Positions 34,217-45,940 are shown, numbered from the stretch's first letter. The stretch is DNA of 64,000 nt from Moniliella sp. 'wahieum' (GCA_003971905.1 RSEE01000162.1:1-64000), one strand, 5' to 3'. Made by a program: numbers and translations. The notes: generated by a model not told the origin, from the letters alone.

Positions 34217-36169
34217 CCGGGCAGCTTTTTCATACTTAATACGTACAGTATAACGCACTTAGCGCTAAGGCTTAGCTCCACACCGAATCGCTCGCGTTAG
34301 GCGTTCGCGTTTTAGGCCTTTTAGATTTTCGACCTTTGGCCGGCCTTAGGCTTTTTAGGCCTTTGGCGTTACGCGTTTCACTTTATTAACGAAAGTAAGC
34401 ATCCACCCTCTCCGCAAGCTCTCCAAAAGCCCCATCACACATTTCGTAGTAATAGTATACGGTCTCTGGCCTCCTTTGGTCGGATTAGTAGCCGGAGGTC
34501 GCCGGCCAGGGCGCCGCCAGGTACATGCTGTTTTGCAGTCTAGTGATGCATGATGAACGAACGATCAAGGTTTCTTCCCAGCCTGCCTAGCCGAAAGCTT
34601 CCTCCGCCATGCAGCTCTCCAACGTCCAACGTCCAACATCCAACGCGCACCACCTCGCTTCCGGATGATTCATTGATTAGCTTCTGGGCTGTCGTGTCCA
34701 TTATGCATTACCGGTTACCCTTTGCCTCTCAGTCAACACAGTATGTCAATTCCGCGTCATATTATGAGTGAGAATATTCGCATCTCAAAGTACTAGTCAA
34801 GGTGAGTACGTTGAATACCAATGTTGAGTAAATATACTACGTATCCGGTACCGGAAGACCAAGCCCTGAAGAAATTAGCGAACCACCCAGAAGGCTCATA
34901 TTCGAGCAGCTCTACCTAATCCCTGATTAGGTCAATCAAGCCGCGCAGGGTCTCTTTTCTTTTTGTCTTCCACCATGGACGTTAAAAGCCGTGTGTACAC
35001 GATATGAATACCACATGAAATAGGGTCCACTTTTGCGCGCGGCTGACAGACACGGGGATAGGACAGGCAATACCTAGCAATGCCTGGGACCGCTCCTGCG
35101 TTCAACACGTTCAACACGTTCAACCTCCAACGTCCACACCATTAATCATTATAATCAACGTTCCACGTTCGATGTTCACGCGTTCACGCCCTTCTCGAGC
35201 GAGCATATGGTCCATGGTCCATTATGAGATGGTCCCACATCACGCTTCACTTAGGCGTGTTGCATCTCGAGATACGCCGAAGTCGAGGGCGCCTCCTTCG
35301 GATGCTTAGCGCTTGCTGCCCTCTACTATAAGGCCTATTAAGGGTCGGCGGGCGGAACCATCGTGCATTGCGGGGCACAAGAAGGCTGATTGTCATACAT
35401 GTCATGGTCCTTGGTTTTGGGGGAAACATCCCTGTTCGTTGCACGCCGCATTGCATATTGACACCTACTAGATTTGGCCCACTAACAGACCATCCACATC
35501 CGTCGTTATTTGGATCAGTCGTTGTTGTCGTACTGCTGCCATTACTATATGCGAGCGATCCAAACTCGACCAACTGGAGGTTCTCATTCGTTGGTGTGTA
35601 ACATGTAATATTACTATCCGCTTGATTGGTGTGTCCTTTTGTTCTTTTGCCATATGTTAGAAAGTTTGCCCCGCTCGCACATCCTCAGTCTTGCCTCCAC
35701 CACCAGCACCCTGCACTACAGAACACCCGAACCAGTAGAACAGCCGTTTCCTGCCGTTTCCTGCCGTGTCAGCCGTATCAGCCGTGTGCCGGACCCAACA
35801 CCATGTGGGCTTAGCTAGTATACGACCCTACCTTCCTGCCCGGCCGGCCGCACATGCGACCGCACCTCAAGTGTCCGACGGGGACGAAGGACGAATGACG
35901 AAGGTGTTCTCCCCATCGACCATTGACCGTCACCCACCTTTGTTCCCTCTCAATCGCATCAGTCTGCACCGTCTTACTTTCCCCCTGGTGAGTGACGTGG
36001 CGTACTAATGCATACTTGAACGATGATCGATGCGCAAGGGAAGGAAAGGAAAAGGAAGGGAAGGAAAGGGAAGGGAAGAAAAATCAACTTGAACCCGCTC
36101 GAGAAGAAGTAGGTAGGTCCGTGGCCATGGCCCAGTGCAGCGCAGGTCCAGGCGGAAGGTCAAGTCGAG

Positions 36170-36239
36170 CCTCCAGTCGCAATCCTCCAGTCACAAGCCT
36201 CCAGTCGCAAGCCTCCAGTCGCAATCCTCCAGTCGCAAG
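36170..36239. repeat. 14-bp tandem array, five copies
   Basis: Units cctccagtcgcaag or variants (cgcaat, cacaag) lie at 36170, 36184, 36198, 36212 and 36226 without gaps. It lies about 200 bp beyond the VPS36 stop. Confidence 0.85.
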
Positions 36240-36437
36240 CCTCGGATGCGCGAGGTGGGATGTGGGATATGGGACGTCGGGGACCGCGGGGCAGCAGGGA
36301 CAGAACAGCAAGACCCCAAAGTACGGGCGGATCAAGAGAGAGACGATCGATGAGGCCTGAGGCTGGAACGTATCCGGTTACGGGTTGTGACAAGCCCATT
36401 CATTTCTCAGGTCCGCGTACGAGGGGGGAAGGATTAA

Positions 36438-39165
36438 TCAAGTTGGGGAAGTACCGTGGTGCCGACTTGAACCCGGTGGTCCGTCGTCCCGGACCAAGAG
36501 ACCCAATTGGACTGTGGCTTCCTCCACCAGTGCAGCGACAAGTGGGATGGGGACCTGTTCTTCCCCTGCTATTTGTACCACACTTGCCCCACTCGCCTGG
36601 GGCGGAAGGACAGGGTTGGAGCTCGAATCGCCTTGTTGGGAAGGTGATGCCTCACCGTGCACCTGGAATTGCTCCTGAACGTTGAGCGTGCTCCTGAACG
36701 TGCTGAGCGTGCTGCAGCTGCGAACGGGGAAGGGCAGAGCTTGATCGACGCAAGAGTCTGCGGGCGGTGCGACGAGCGAATGCCAAGGTGGTAAAGCGGG
36801 GCGTATGGAGCACCGCTACGCCCGGTGCGGAACCGAGGATACGAAGTTGAATAGGGGGCAAGGTTACGCGCGCCAAGAGCGGGGCGACTTGGCGCAAAGT
36901 AGCTGGTGAAACCAAAGCGATCCCGCGCGCTCGGTTCCATACTGCCCACGTCTCGTCCAGCGGCATGATCCCACGTCCCAAAGGAGGGCGAGTACGGCGA
37001 CGAGGACGGGACGGGGGTAGAGGAGATTGGTTCCCTTGTTCCTCAGTTGTCTCTCGGTCGTCGACGTCCTCCTCTACTTCCGCCTCTTCATATTCATCTT
37101 CATCATCATCGTCTTCTTCTAGGTCTTGGTCTTGGTCTTCGATCGACATGGTTTGGGCAGCCGATGCGACGTGGGAAGTAGAACGTTGCTGCAGCTCCGC
37201 AGTGCGGGGCCCATCCCCCCACCCCCTGCGACCGGTGGGTCCACGACCGTACCTTGGCACAACAGACCATGGACCAACAATCCACCCAGTTCACGTGCCA
37301 ATTCCGAGTGGTACACCAACTCGTCCGCAGCCTCTTCAGCGGTGACAGCGGGAGCGGGCAAGCCGAGTTTGACCAAGCTGCTACGGAGCAAACTGGTAGT
37401 TTGTTGAGTTGTATCTGAAGCCGTTTGTCCGGTGCAGCACGCGCTTCTGTTTGGCCAATTTGACCGACAAGGTTTCTGCCAACTGACCATCTGTGCGGCC
37501 CGGGTCATGAGTGCTTCCAAATCGCGCAACGCGTCGCCTACATCTTCTCGTTCGGCTTGGGCAACGTCCTGTGCGGCGCGCAGGACACCATCTGGGTGGG
37601 AACAGAGTGTTAGCTAACCCACACATTAGATGGGTAGGTACGGTAGAGATACGTGGACAGGTAAAAGGACAAGGCCCGGGAGCAAAGGCGGCCAAGTACC
37701 ACAGTACCACAATACCACAGCACCACAGTACCATAGTACCCAGGAGGAAAGAGGAAAAGAGGACACGAGCAAGGAGGGGAGGAAACCGGAGAACGGAGAA
37801 CGGAGGACGGAGAACGGGGGGGAAGGACGTACTGATACCCGCTTTGCGCATGTGGGTCGTGCGACCATCAATGTCCGGCGCGGTGGGGCAGAGGTACGTG
37901 GTCGAGCGCGCTGGACCACGCGCGAGCTTTCAGAGCCGCTTTGAGTTCGGCATAACAATCTTTATCCCCGCCGAGACGGAAGCTGAGCTTGATGTAGTCG
38001 ACCGCTGGTGCTGGGGGGCTGTTGGAACGGCCGGGACAGCCGATACAGCCGGTACAGAGGGGCAGCAGACAGGCCAAGGGGGGGAAGATGATCCAGGTCC
38101 GGGAGAGCTAGAGGACGTAGTGGTACCGTTATCTCCTCCTAGGGTTTGGAGCAAGGGTAGGGGTGGAAGCAAATGCATCCTGTGGTGGAGCAGGTTCGTT
38201 TGACAACGAGAGACCTTGGACAGGAGGTAAAGACACAGTGGCTAAATTTGATCCGCCACATCTCACAGGCCACCATGGCCGGGGGTGGTTACTAAAGTAC
38301 ACAGGGGCAGGACAGTCCGCCGGCTCGTTGGGCGAAGGGGCCCCGGGCGGGGGGACGAGTGGGGGCGGGAGGTGGGGAGGGAGGTGGTGGCAAGGGGGGT
38401 AAGAGAGCGCAAGGGCGTGCGGGTGCGGGAGGGGACGGTGCGCGGTGGTGGTGTGGCGGGTGCGCTGCGTGTGAGAGGGCGAGTGTGGGTGTGAGTGTGG
38501 GTGTGGGTGCGGCCCAGCGGACTGGCCTGGGCCGGACGCGGCACACCACATAGTCCACAAGCCGATCCGGTCGTGTTGGCGAATCCGCACACACGGCAGA
38601 CCCACGTCGTCGGCGCCTGCACAGTCTCGCGATCGGCAGCAGCAGGCGCACGCAGCGACAAGACCGGCGGCGACGGAGGCGTCGAGACGGGCAGCGACTC
38701 GGTGGAGCGCACCGACGCAATGCCCACCCTGCGGATGGCGGTGGGGAGCGCGGTGGGGCGCACGGCAGGAGCGGATGCGGATGCAGATGCGGATGCGGAT
38801 GCAGATGTGGATGTGGATGGGGATGCAGATACGGGCGCAGGCGTGGGGACCGAGGCGGCGGCCGAGCCCGGGGCGGGTCGGAGCACAAGGGTGATCTTGG
38901 CCGAGGAGCGGAGGAAGCCGGCGTAGTATTCGGACATGTGCACCAGCTCGAGCGGGAGCGCGCAGCTGTGGGAGAGCGGCTGGGCATCGTCGACGTAGAG
39001 CAGGCGGTGGCTGGTGAGGTAGAGGGTGCCGGCCTGGCGGTCGGGGACCTTGGTCTTGCCCTGGTACAGGCCGACGCCCGCGACGAGCGTCAGGACCTGC
39101 TCCTCGGGGCCGAGCACGGCGCCCACCGTCGACGGCGTAACCTCGAGCGGCACGAAGCGGTCCAT
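36438..39165 (-). CDS. VPS36: ESCRT-II subunit VPS36
   Basis: This is the ubiquitin- and phosphoinositide-binding subunit of endosomal ESCRT-II. The N-terminal GLUE domain reads MDRFVPLEVTPSTVG, VGLYQGKTKVPDRQAGTLYL, TSHRLLYVDDAQPLS and LVHMSEYYAGFLRSSAKITL. A zinc finger of NZF type, WVCRVCGFANTTGSACGLCG (about 38617-38558), follows a Pro/Ala/Ser linker with a SASASASAS run. Next come IKLSFRLGGDKDCYAELKAA, an intron at 37592-37832 (GTACGT...CAG), then DGVLRAAQDVAQAERED, ALRDLEALMTRAAQM and HSELARELGGLLVHGLL. The winged-helix part has GIMPLDETWAVWNRARGIAL and PPIQLRILGSAPGVAVL. The last frame EEQVPIPLVAALVEEATVQL ends at 36438. Between LLVHGLL and GIMPLDE lies an unusual insert that is strongly acidic (37069-37150), then basic/Pro-rich. 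Frame breaks lie near 37470, 37250 and 36660. Confidence 0.9.
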
Positions 39166-39502
39166 CGCTCACAGCGAGGGGATGGGATGGGATGGGACGA
39201 GGACTGGGAGATGGCGAATGGCACTGCGTACTGATGACAGCTGGCCGATAGCAGTCACGTGGCCGGTGCAGCCGACGCGTGGGTTGCAAATTAAGGGTTA
39301 CCTCCTGAGCCTCTCCGCGCAGCACCAGCCGCCCGCCGTGGTGACGTCACACGCTCCCCCCCGCCCGCACGGGGGCAGCAGGGCGCAGGCGCTTATGTCA
39401 TGCCACGGCATGTCATCTGGTGCGCTGAGACGCCGCGCAGCTGCTTGTGCCCCTACCATCGACCATCCCGCGTGCATCTTCAGAGTACTTCTACTTGCCG
39501 CC
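39166..39502. promoter_or_regulatory. Shared divergent promoter, VPS36 / vWA gene
   Basis: Only 337 bp separate the two start codons, so both promoters must lie here. A GATGGGATGG repeat at 39180-39195 and a TGATGACAG near 39231 are visible. No TATA box is obvious. Confidence 0.5.
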
Positions 39503-40647
39503 ATGCCCTCACCCCCGCCCGACGCGCCTCCGCCGGCATACAACCCCATCGACCCCAACCACGCCGCGCCCACTGGCGGATACGCGCCCCCCAGCCACCC
39601 CCCGCCTCCCGCTGCCTCCGCCGCCTACCCGCCCTCGGGCTACCGCCGGCCTCCAGTCAGGGCTATCCGCCGCCGGCTTCCAATCAGGGCTATCCGTCTG
39701 CCTCGGCTCAAGGCGGCTACCCCCCCGCTCAAGGCGGTTATCCCCGGCCTCGTCTCAAGGCTACCCTCCGGCCTCATCTCAAGGCTACCCCCGGCGTCGG
39801 CTCAAGGCTACCCCCCCGCTGGCGCCTCCTCCGCGTCCGCGGCGCCCGCAGCGCCGGGCAAGTCGCCATCCCAATTCGGCATGAGCGGCGGGATTTCCGA
39901 CACGGTGCGGAGCCACAGTATAAATGCGAGTGGGGGACCGTCTGCGCGGTACACGGAGGATCCACTGGACTTGCTCAAGACGTTTGACACGGTGTTGATT
40001 GTGGATGACAGTGGGTCGATGCAGTTGACGCGGGAGGCTGGTGGACCAAGTCGGTGGGAAGAAGCGCGGGATGCGTTAGCTGGGATGGTGACGTTGGTCA
40101 AAGACAAAGATCCGGATGGGGTGGATGTACATTCCTCAATTCGCCACGGCATTTGGTTTCCTGTACGGATCCGGCAGCTGTGCGTGCGTTGTTCGATTCG
40201 GTCGTGCCGGATGGCGCGACGCCTACGGGGGCCAAGATCGAAGAGCTGATGATGGAGTATTTGGATGCGATCGAGATTGCCAAGCAGGCCAAGGCGACCG
40301 GTCGACCTCTTCCCGAAGGATTTGTCGAGCCGCGTAAACGCAACTACCTCATTCTGACCGATGGTGCCGCAACGGACGATGTGGAGGAAGTGATTGTATC
40401 GATTGCGCGACGCTTGGACCAGAATCACTTTCCTCTATCGCAGCTTGGCTTCTCGTTTGTCCAAGTAGGCGACGATCAGCAAGCGACCGAGTTTCTCAAG
40501 GAACTGGACGATGCCATCTCCTCTGCCCAGGGCGTGCGGGACATTGTTGATACCACACCGGCCAGTGGCATGGCCTTGTCGTACGACTTGATCGTCAAGG
40601 CCCTCTTGGGCGGCATTAACCGCCGCTTTGACCGGCGCACCAATTGA
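39503..40647 (+). CDS. von Willebrand factor A domain protein with YP-rich head
   Basis: The protein starts MPSPPPDAPPPAYNPIDPNH, an acidic Pro/Tyr-rich head. A run of SQGYPPAS-type repeats (39640-39830, readable only by switching frames) follows. The vWA domain begins DLLKTFDTVLIVDDSGSMQL, with the MIDAS motif DDSGSM. It continues RWEEARDALAGMVTLVKDKD, DPAAVRALFDSVVPDGATPT (the second metal-binding Thr), NYLILTDGAATDDVEEV (the metal-binding Asp), FVQVGDDQQATEFLKELDD and ASGMALSYDLIVKALLGGIN. It ends NRRFDRRTN at 40647. A frame break lies near 40130. Such FDTV-x-x-VDDSGSM proteins are common in fungi, but their role is not established; membrane or ESCRT association is only a guess from the neighbour. 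Confidence 0.85.
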
Positions 40648-41382
40648 AGTCACTATAAATCCCACCCTTGGGAAACACACGTTTCCTCTTCGTGTGAGTT
40701 GGAGTTTCCATTATCCTATCTTTTTTTCTTATGGGGTTTAGCCCCCCCCCCCCCCCTCCCCCCTGTCCCTCCTCCTCTGCTCGGTGTACGCAGAGGCACT
40801 GGTAACCCACCATTTGGACTGCGCGATGGTGGCCATCCCATCCTCGCTTTGTGCCTTTGACGAAACTGAACTAGGATGTACCGAGAAGTCCGCTTGGTTG
40901 AATCGAGTAGAAAATGAGTTTTGCCTGTCCCGCCCACTGCAGCACAGTAGACGGATACAGCGCGGAGATCAAGGCAGAGCAGAAACAACCTCGCCCCCAC
41001 CACCGTGCTGAAACACTAAATAGAGCGGAAGCACACTACCTTGCATAGTCCTTTGCTGCTCCGCTACTGCTCCTCGGTTAGGGGAATGGGGTGTGGGGGT
41101 GCGTAGCCATCCGTCTCGAGGGTCTGGCTGGCAGGGCTAGGGCTGCCGCGTGACGGGAGAGGGAAGAGGGTTGCAATCCTACCGTAACACGAAGTGCTTC
41201 CAATCGAGGGCGCACGACAAACTAGGCGCACCTCGTGGGGAACTATGCCGTAACTATACCATAACTATACCGTAACTGCACCGTCGGTTCAACGTACGCG
41301 CCACCGTGTGGTGGTAGTGTCCGATGCGCAAGTGGTACGTATATAGTGCCGAGAGAGGTACGTGGTTGGTTGTTGGTTGTGC

Positions 41383-41453
41383 CACTTCCACCTCTACCTC
41401 CACCTCCACTTCCACCTCTACCTCCACCTCCACTTCCACCTCCAACGGGGCCA
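41383..41453. repeat. CCACYTCCACCT hexamer minisatellite
   Basis: Degenerate 6-bp units CCACTT/CCACCT/CTACCT give about 70 bp. On the minus strand they read as a (Glu-Val)n tract in a frame that has no other protein character, so it is treated as non-coding. Confidence 0.75.
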
Positions 41454-41689
41454 TGTGAGCTACAGATGGAGTGGGCAGTCCAGGCGAGTCCGTAGCCCGA
41501 AACGGGCTCGTGGGCAGTGCGAGGGTGAGGTGTGGATCAATAGGATCAATATATGGAGGAGGAACAAGAGCAAGGTCCGAGCGTGGAAATGGGTAGGAGA
41601 ATGGGAATGGGTCGGAGAATGGGAATGGGAATGAGGATAGGAATGGGGATGAGCATGAGGATGGGAACGCATACAAACCGCCTTGCGTC

Positions 41690-41691
<2 letters not shown>

Positions 41692-41725
<34 letters not shown>
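41692..41725. repeat. (TTTC)n microsatellite
   Basis: Eight consecutive TTTC units. Confidence 0.9.
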
Positions 41726-41881
41726 CTGCATTATTTTAGTTGTGGACGCGTGTTGCGCCACGCGTCCACGGGTGGCGCAGGGTGGTAGGGAGGAAAGCCA
41801 AGCACCACATGTCACATCCATAGCTGTGCGTGGGGTTACATGGTTACATGGTTACATGTCCCACCCAGCACGCACCACGCG

Positions 41882-43500
41882 TCACCTCATCGGGGCGTAG
41901 GACCACCGTTGGACGAGGATCTGGGCAGCTAGCCACGCCAGGACACACACGCACGTGTCCACCCCAAGCGAGCGGTAGAGAGTACGAGCGTCCTGAGGTG
42001 GGAGGTGAGTCCATGCACGCACCTCGCCCTGCACCCAGGCACGCCAGCTGCGCCGTGGGTCCCGCGCCAGCCCTTCGTCCCCCCATGCATCATCGTCCGG
42101 CTGGGAGAGCGGAAGTAGGAGCGCGTCCGTGTCTGGCTCGGTGGGGCGGGTGGAAGAGGGGGGAAGGGGGGATGAGGCAGAGGCCGAAGCAGGGCCGAAG
42201 CAGTACCAGAACCAGAAGCAGAGGTAGATGCAACTCGGACTTGCGGGACATGCATCGGAAGCAGATTGCCCGCTGAACTTTTGCCCCATGCCCAGGAGGT
42301 GCGGGGGGAGGAAAAGGAAAAGGAGGAGGGGTGTGGCATGGGCTGGGCCAGGGTGGCGCAAGAAGGTCATCAGAGCCAAGCAGAGCAGGGCCAAGAGAGC
42401 GTAGGTGAGATAAGGACGGTAAGGAGAGCCAAGGTAACACTTTGTACCCCCCACCCAGTGGGGGTCAAACTCAACAACGCCAGTCCGGGGAGAGAGATAC
42501 CCATGGCCATGCTGAAGGACTTGATGGTGTACTCGGTTGCGCCGCCAAAGGGGATCCAACCGGTGTATCGTGTTGGGTCTTGTGGCTCTGCGGGCGGGAC
42601 AGGGGCAGCCGGGTGGGTGTAGACACAGGCATCGTGGTCGTCGCCCGAAAAGATGAGGACCGGGTTAAGTTTGTGAAGGATTTCCATGGTCAGGTTGGGA
42701 GACAGTTGAGGGTATTGGTAGCCATCCGCCTGGGGCAATGGGCGTCCGGACTCGCGCTCAGGGCCACAGGAAGCGTTTTCAGGGCGAAAGAGGGGCACAT
42801 GGGTGAGCAGCACCACCTTGCTGTGGGCAAGGGAGGGACGAAAGGTATCGAGAAACGTCTGTGCGTCCTGTTCGTACGGCTGAGTTCGGTTGTCGGCCGA
42901 CAAGCTGATGGTATCGAGCACGACCATGTCATATTCGCCCCCGAGCAGGGGGGAGATATGGTTCGCCGGGCCAAACTGGGCGGCAAAGCGTTGGGGCGCA
43001 CCGGGGACAATGTCGTTGCCAAATCCAATGTCATGGTTGCCCTGGACGCTCCAGTCGACCTGCCCCTGCAGGGGAGGGGGGGGAATATGCGTGCGAGTCG
43101 GTCGCGCTCCTCATCCAGCGAGGGTCGTCGATGGGCCATTCGCGGCCACCATCAAACAGGTCGCCAAGGAAGAAGGTCCTGTGGGCGGAGGAGGAAGGAG
43201 AGGAAGCGCCAGGAGCGCGCCTCCCAGCGGTCGGTCAGGACACGTGTAACCCACTGCAGGGGGCAAGGCGGCGGGGTAGGAGAAGGCGTCGATGATCTGT
43301 GGGTCGGCGACGAGGGCGACATGGAGTGGGTCGTGCTGCGCGCTGGGCGGGAGGGGCCAGGCGCATCGGTGTGCGATGCGCTGGGGGGCCCAGAACTCGG
43401 AGACGAGCGTGGCGGCGACCCAGACGAGCGCGAGGAGGAGGCGGGAGCGCCAGTGCCAGCGGCTGGCGGCGATGCGTGCGGCGTTGGGGCGCACGGCCAT
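41882..43500 (-). CDS. Ted1/Cdc1-like ER metallophosphoesterase
   Basis: This is a calcineurin-like phosphoesterase of the Cdc1/Ted1/PGAP5 group, which trims ethanolamine phosphate from GPI anchors in the ER so that the proteins can leave. After the start (MAVRPNAAR, 43500) there is a membrane span LLLALVWVAATLVSEF. Metal-site motifs follow in order: HVALVADPQIIDAFSYP (D-x-Q in place of D-x-H), FFLGDLFDGGREWPIDDPRW, WSVQGNHDIGFGNDIVPG, VVLLTHVPLFRP and LIFSGDDHDACVYTHPA. Then come TEYTIKSFSMAMGISLPG and C-terminal spans (LTYALLALLCLALMTFL). The segment LQWVTRVLTDRWEARSWRFL before the GD motif fits the family's interval. Frame breaks lie near 43260, 43150, 43080 and 42480. A downstream hydrophilic part ends ILVQRWSYAPMR at 41882. 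Confidence 0.88.
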
Positions 43501-43846
43501 GGGGGGGGCTGCTACTGATCGGGGGCGGAGCGGCGAGGGGTGCGCGTGGGCGAGCGAGTGGCGCACTGAGTACTGATGAGAGCCCACGTTTGACATTTCA
43601 ACGTTCAACTGGCCCCACTGTGCTGGGCGGAAGGCGGGTGCGGAACAGAGATGCACCGAAGCAGCCCAGGCGGCTGGCCGGCGGCGGGGATGCAGGCCGG
43701 CCGCACACTGCCGCTGTGCCGGCGGGGCCGAGTGGGGCAGCGTGGCTCTAATCATTAATCAAACCAGAACAGGCAGGCCGCACCACAAGATCATGTGTGA
43801 GCACCACCCAACGCCACCTCCTCCGCTTCTCCCCCTTGGCGCGGCC
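43501..43846. promoter_or_regulatory. Shared divergent promoter, Ted1-like / membrane protein
   Basis: 346 bp lie between two divergent starts. TTGACATTTCAACGTTCAA lies near 43589-43607. No TATA box is seen. Confidence 0.4.
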
Positions 43847-45690
43847 ATGCGCGCCCTCCTGCGCGTCCTCCGCGCGCTCGCCATTGCCCTCGCCGTCCTG
43901 CTCGCCGCCCTCACCCTCTTCCTCCACGCCGCCTTTCTCGGCCTCACCTCCTCCCCGCCCCGGCCCCGCGCCCGGCCCGCACTCGACACGGCCGTCTTGG
44001 CCCAACTGCGCGCTGCCGCCCACGACCCGTCCAACCTCGTCCTCGACCCTGGCGGCGGCGGCGCCTTGGCCTCGCTCCCACGCCCACTGGCGAGGCTGTC
44101 GTGTCGTGGTACACGCCCTCGTACGTCCCTCGTGGCACATGGGTCTCACTCGTCCTGGTGCCCGTTTGGCCCCCGTCTTTGCTCATGCCCGTCAGCGCGC
44201 CCACAAACGTCTCGGAGTACCTGGGATGCCTGCACGCGCGCGCGAAGCGTCACGACGAACATTGTTGGCCTCGTTGGAGCACCGCGACTGGTTCTCCTTT
44301 TCGCTCCGGTGGAACGCCACGTTGCGCGCGCTCAGTCTCCGTCCGGCCCTGGCCACGTCGCTTGAGACGGACCAAATCGAGGGCTGCCACCTGGCTTCAA
44401 TGCGCACCCTCTTCATCATCACCATCCTCTTCTTCATCGTCTTCTTTGCCTGTGCCCGTTCCCACACCCCATTCGTCGACCGCGTGGGACGTTCCGTACC
44501 CTTCGACCATCATGACCTACCGCCCCTCGTCCGACGTGCGCAACCACCCCCGCTGTGGGTGCGTTTGGCACGGTGGGCAACCAGTTACTGGGCAACCTAC
44601 TTGCCGTCTTGCCCCCCGCTGACGATGCGCTGCACTTTGCCCAGACCCGGGCTGGTGGGCGAACCGTCGTCGGCGATTGTACCTGTGTATGCCCACTGTC
44701 GTCCGCTCACGTCGGGGGAAGGATTTCAATATGCCGAGTACGAACAAGAGATTCTAGCAGCTCAGGGTCAATCGACTACTGTCCCACCCTCACCATCCTC
44801 CACCCCAACCGGGCCCGGCCGAATCGAGATGCAAGTCTACCTGGCCGAACAGTTTCCGTCGTACAGCACCATGCTCCTCTCTCTTCTCCTCGATGGGCAG
44901 GGAGAGGTGGAGCAAGTCATGTTGCCCAAGACGAGGGTGGTGCCCAGTGAGCCGCATCATCTAGTCCCACCCCAACAACGTGGTCCCCTACCTCGGCAGT
45001 CAATGCCCAAGCGAGTGACGTTAAACCCCGCCACTGGCTTCTCGTCCCTTTCCAACGGCGTCGGTCTCGGGAAGAATTCGCCCCCTTGCCGGTGAATGGT
45101 GCAAGGCCGAAATGGGGCTACGGGTCTGGGTACAACGGTGCGGTGTTGTACCGGGTAGGCGGCACGTACGCGCTGCGATCCGCTGGCTTGGCTGGCTGGG
45201 GCGCATGGGACTGGTGGTGGTTCCGAAAGGTAGTACGACCTTGTAGCAAGTTTCTCGACTTGTGGTCAAGGTCAGTGTGGTGGTAGTGGCCATGATTGGG
45301 GTACTTGCGGTACTGCGGTTGATCGGGCGGAACGAGGGCACACACGTTCGGTCCATTACCTGCACGATTTCTTTCGTCGCATGGGCACAAGGACGATGGG
45401 ATGCGCCCTGGGTTCGCAGGTACCAACTGGTCGTCCCGCCATCCTCGAGTCATGAGCCCGACGTGTCCTGGCCCACCACGCGTGGCGAGCACGACCTTTC
45501 CGCGCCCAGGGGGGCAGGCCAAGACGCACCCTATCCGCCGTACCCGGCGCACGAAAAGGGCTCTCCACCTTCCCCTCGCTCACCTCGGTCGCCCACGCAA
45601 CGACGAACGTCACCTACGCTTCGACGACCTGCGTCGTTAGCCAGCAGCCCAATTACGCTGTCCTCCCTCGATCCGGTCGGAGACAAGTGA
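43847..45690 (+). CDS. Unrecognised membrane-anchored protein
   Basis: The frame starting at 43847 (MRALLRVLRALAIALAVLLA and on through ALTLFLHAAFLGL) encodes a clear uncleaved signal anchor, followed by DTAVLAQLRAAAHDPSNLVL. Beyond it, frame switches are needed to follow likely coding stretches: VVSWYTPSYVPRGTWVSLVL, NVSEYLGCLHARAKR, RDWFSFSLRWNATLRALSLR, VPYPSTIMTYRPSSDVRNHP, FGTVGNQLLGNLLAVLPPAD, EMQVYLAEQFPSYSTMLLSL, and near the end a second hydrophobic span VSVVVVAMIGVLAVLRLIG. This suggests a lumenal domain between two spans. No family was recognised. It shares its promoter with the Ted1-like gene, which may hint at a secretory-pathway role. The 3' end at 45690 is the last open frame and is uncertain. 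Confidence 0.5.
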
Positions 45691-45922
45691 CGTTAGCCTC
45701 GGCACCACATTGGAGTGGGGGGGAGCCTATCTCTGGACCTCCTGTCCTTTTCTCCCCTGAGTCTGACTCGGGCTGTGCGCGCCGCCGCCGCTCGTGTCGG
45801 TCCGGTCGATCCGTACCCGCCTACTCGTGAGGCCGATTCGGCGCCGTTGCAGAGCCCGTTGCAAGGCCCGTTACGTTGATGCGAGGTGCACGGTTGTGCT
45901 GCTTGTACTCCAAGCTTCGAAC

Positions 45923-45940
45923 TTCAAGCTTCAAGCTTCA
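45923..45940. repeat. Palindromic heptamer repeat (AAGCTTC)2
   Basis: ttcaagcttcaagcttca: 7-bp unit with self-complementary core AAGCTT. Confidence 0.75.

Larger units (their letters stand above)
32579..36437. other. Gene-free stretch with palindromic heptamers
   Basis: About 3.9 kb upstream of PRMT5 and downstream of VPS36. It carries many short tandem words: AGTACTG at 33058, CTAGGTCA at 33955, ACCGGTT at 34154, AGGCCTT at 34181, TTCAACACG at 35100, a purine tract at 36037-36082 and a 14-bp array at 36170-36239. No conserved gene seen. Confidence 0.5.
40648..41881. other. Convergent intergenic region with microsatellites
   Basis: About 1.2 kb. It has a C run at 40743-40756, CCGTAACTATA repeats at 41250-41280, a hexamer array at 41383-41453, (TTTC)n at 41692-41725 and GGTTACAT repeats at 41836-41858. 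No gene recognised. Confidence 0.5.

Noticed and set aside
36135-36240. CRISPR-like array of 14-bp units
   Set aside because: Units are directly adjacent without spacers, and the window is eukaryotic; it is a plain tandem repeat.
38129-39325. Minus frame of about 400 codons rich in His/Pro/Arg over the VPS36 start
   Set aside because: It is an alternative frame of the VPS36 GLUE and linker region; the GLUE and zinc-finger motifs are in the neighbouring frame starting at 39165.
41254-41691. Minus-strand frame with a long (Glu-Val)n tract
   Set aside because: The tract is only the translation of a CCACCT hexamer minisatellite; the rest of the frame has no protein character and lies in convergent 3' intergenic DNA.
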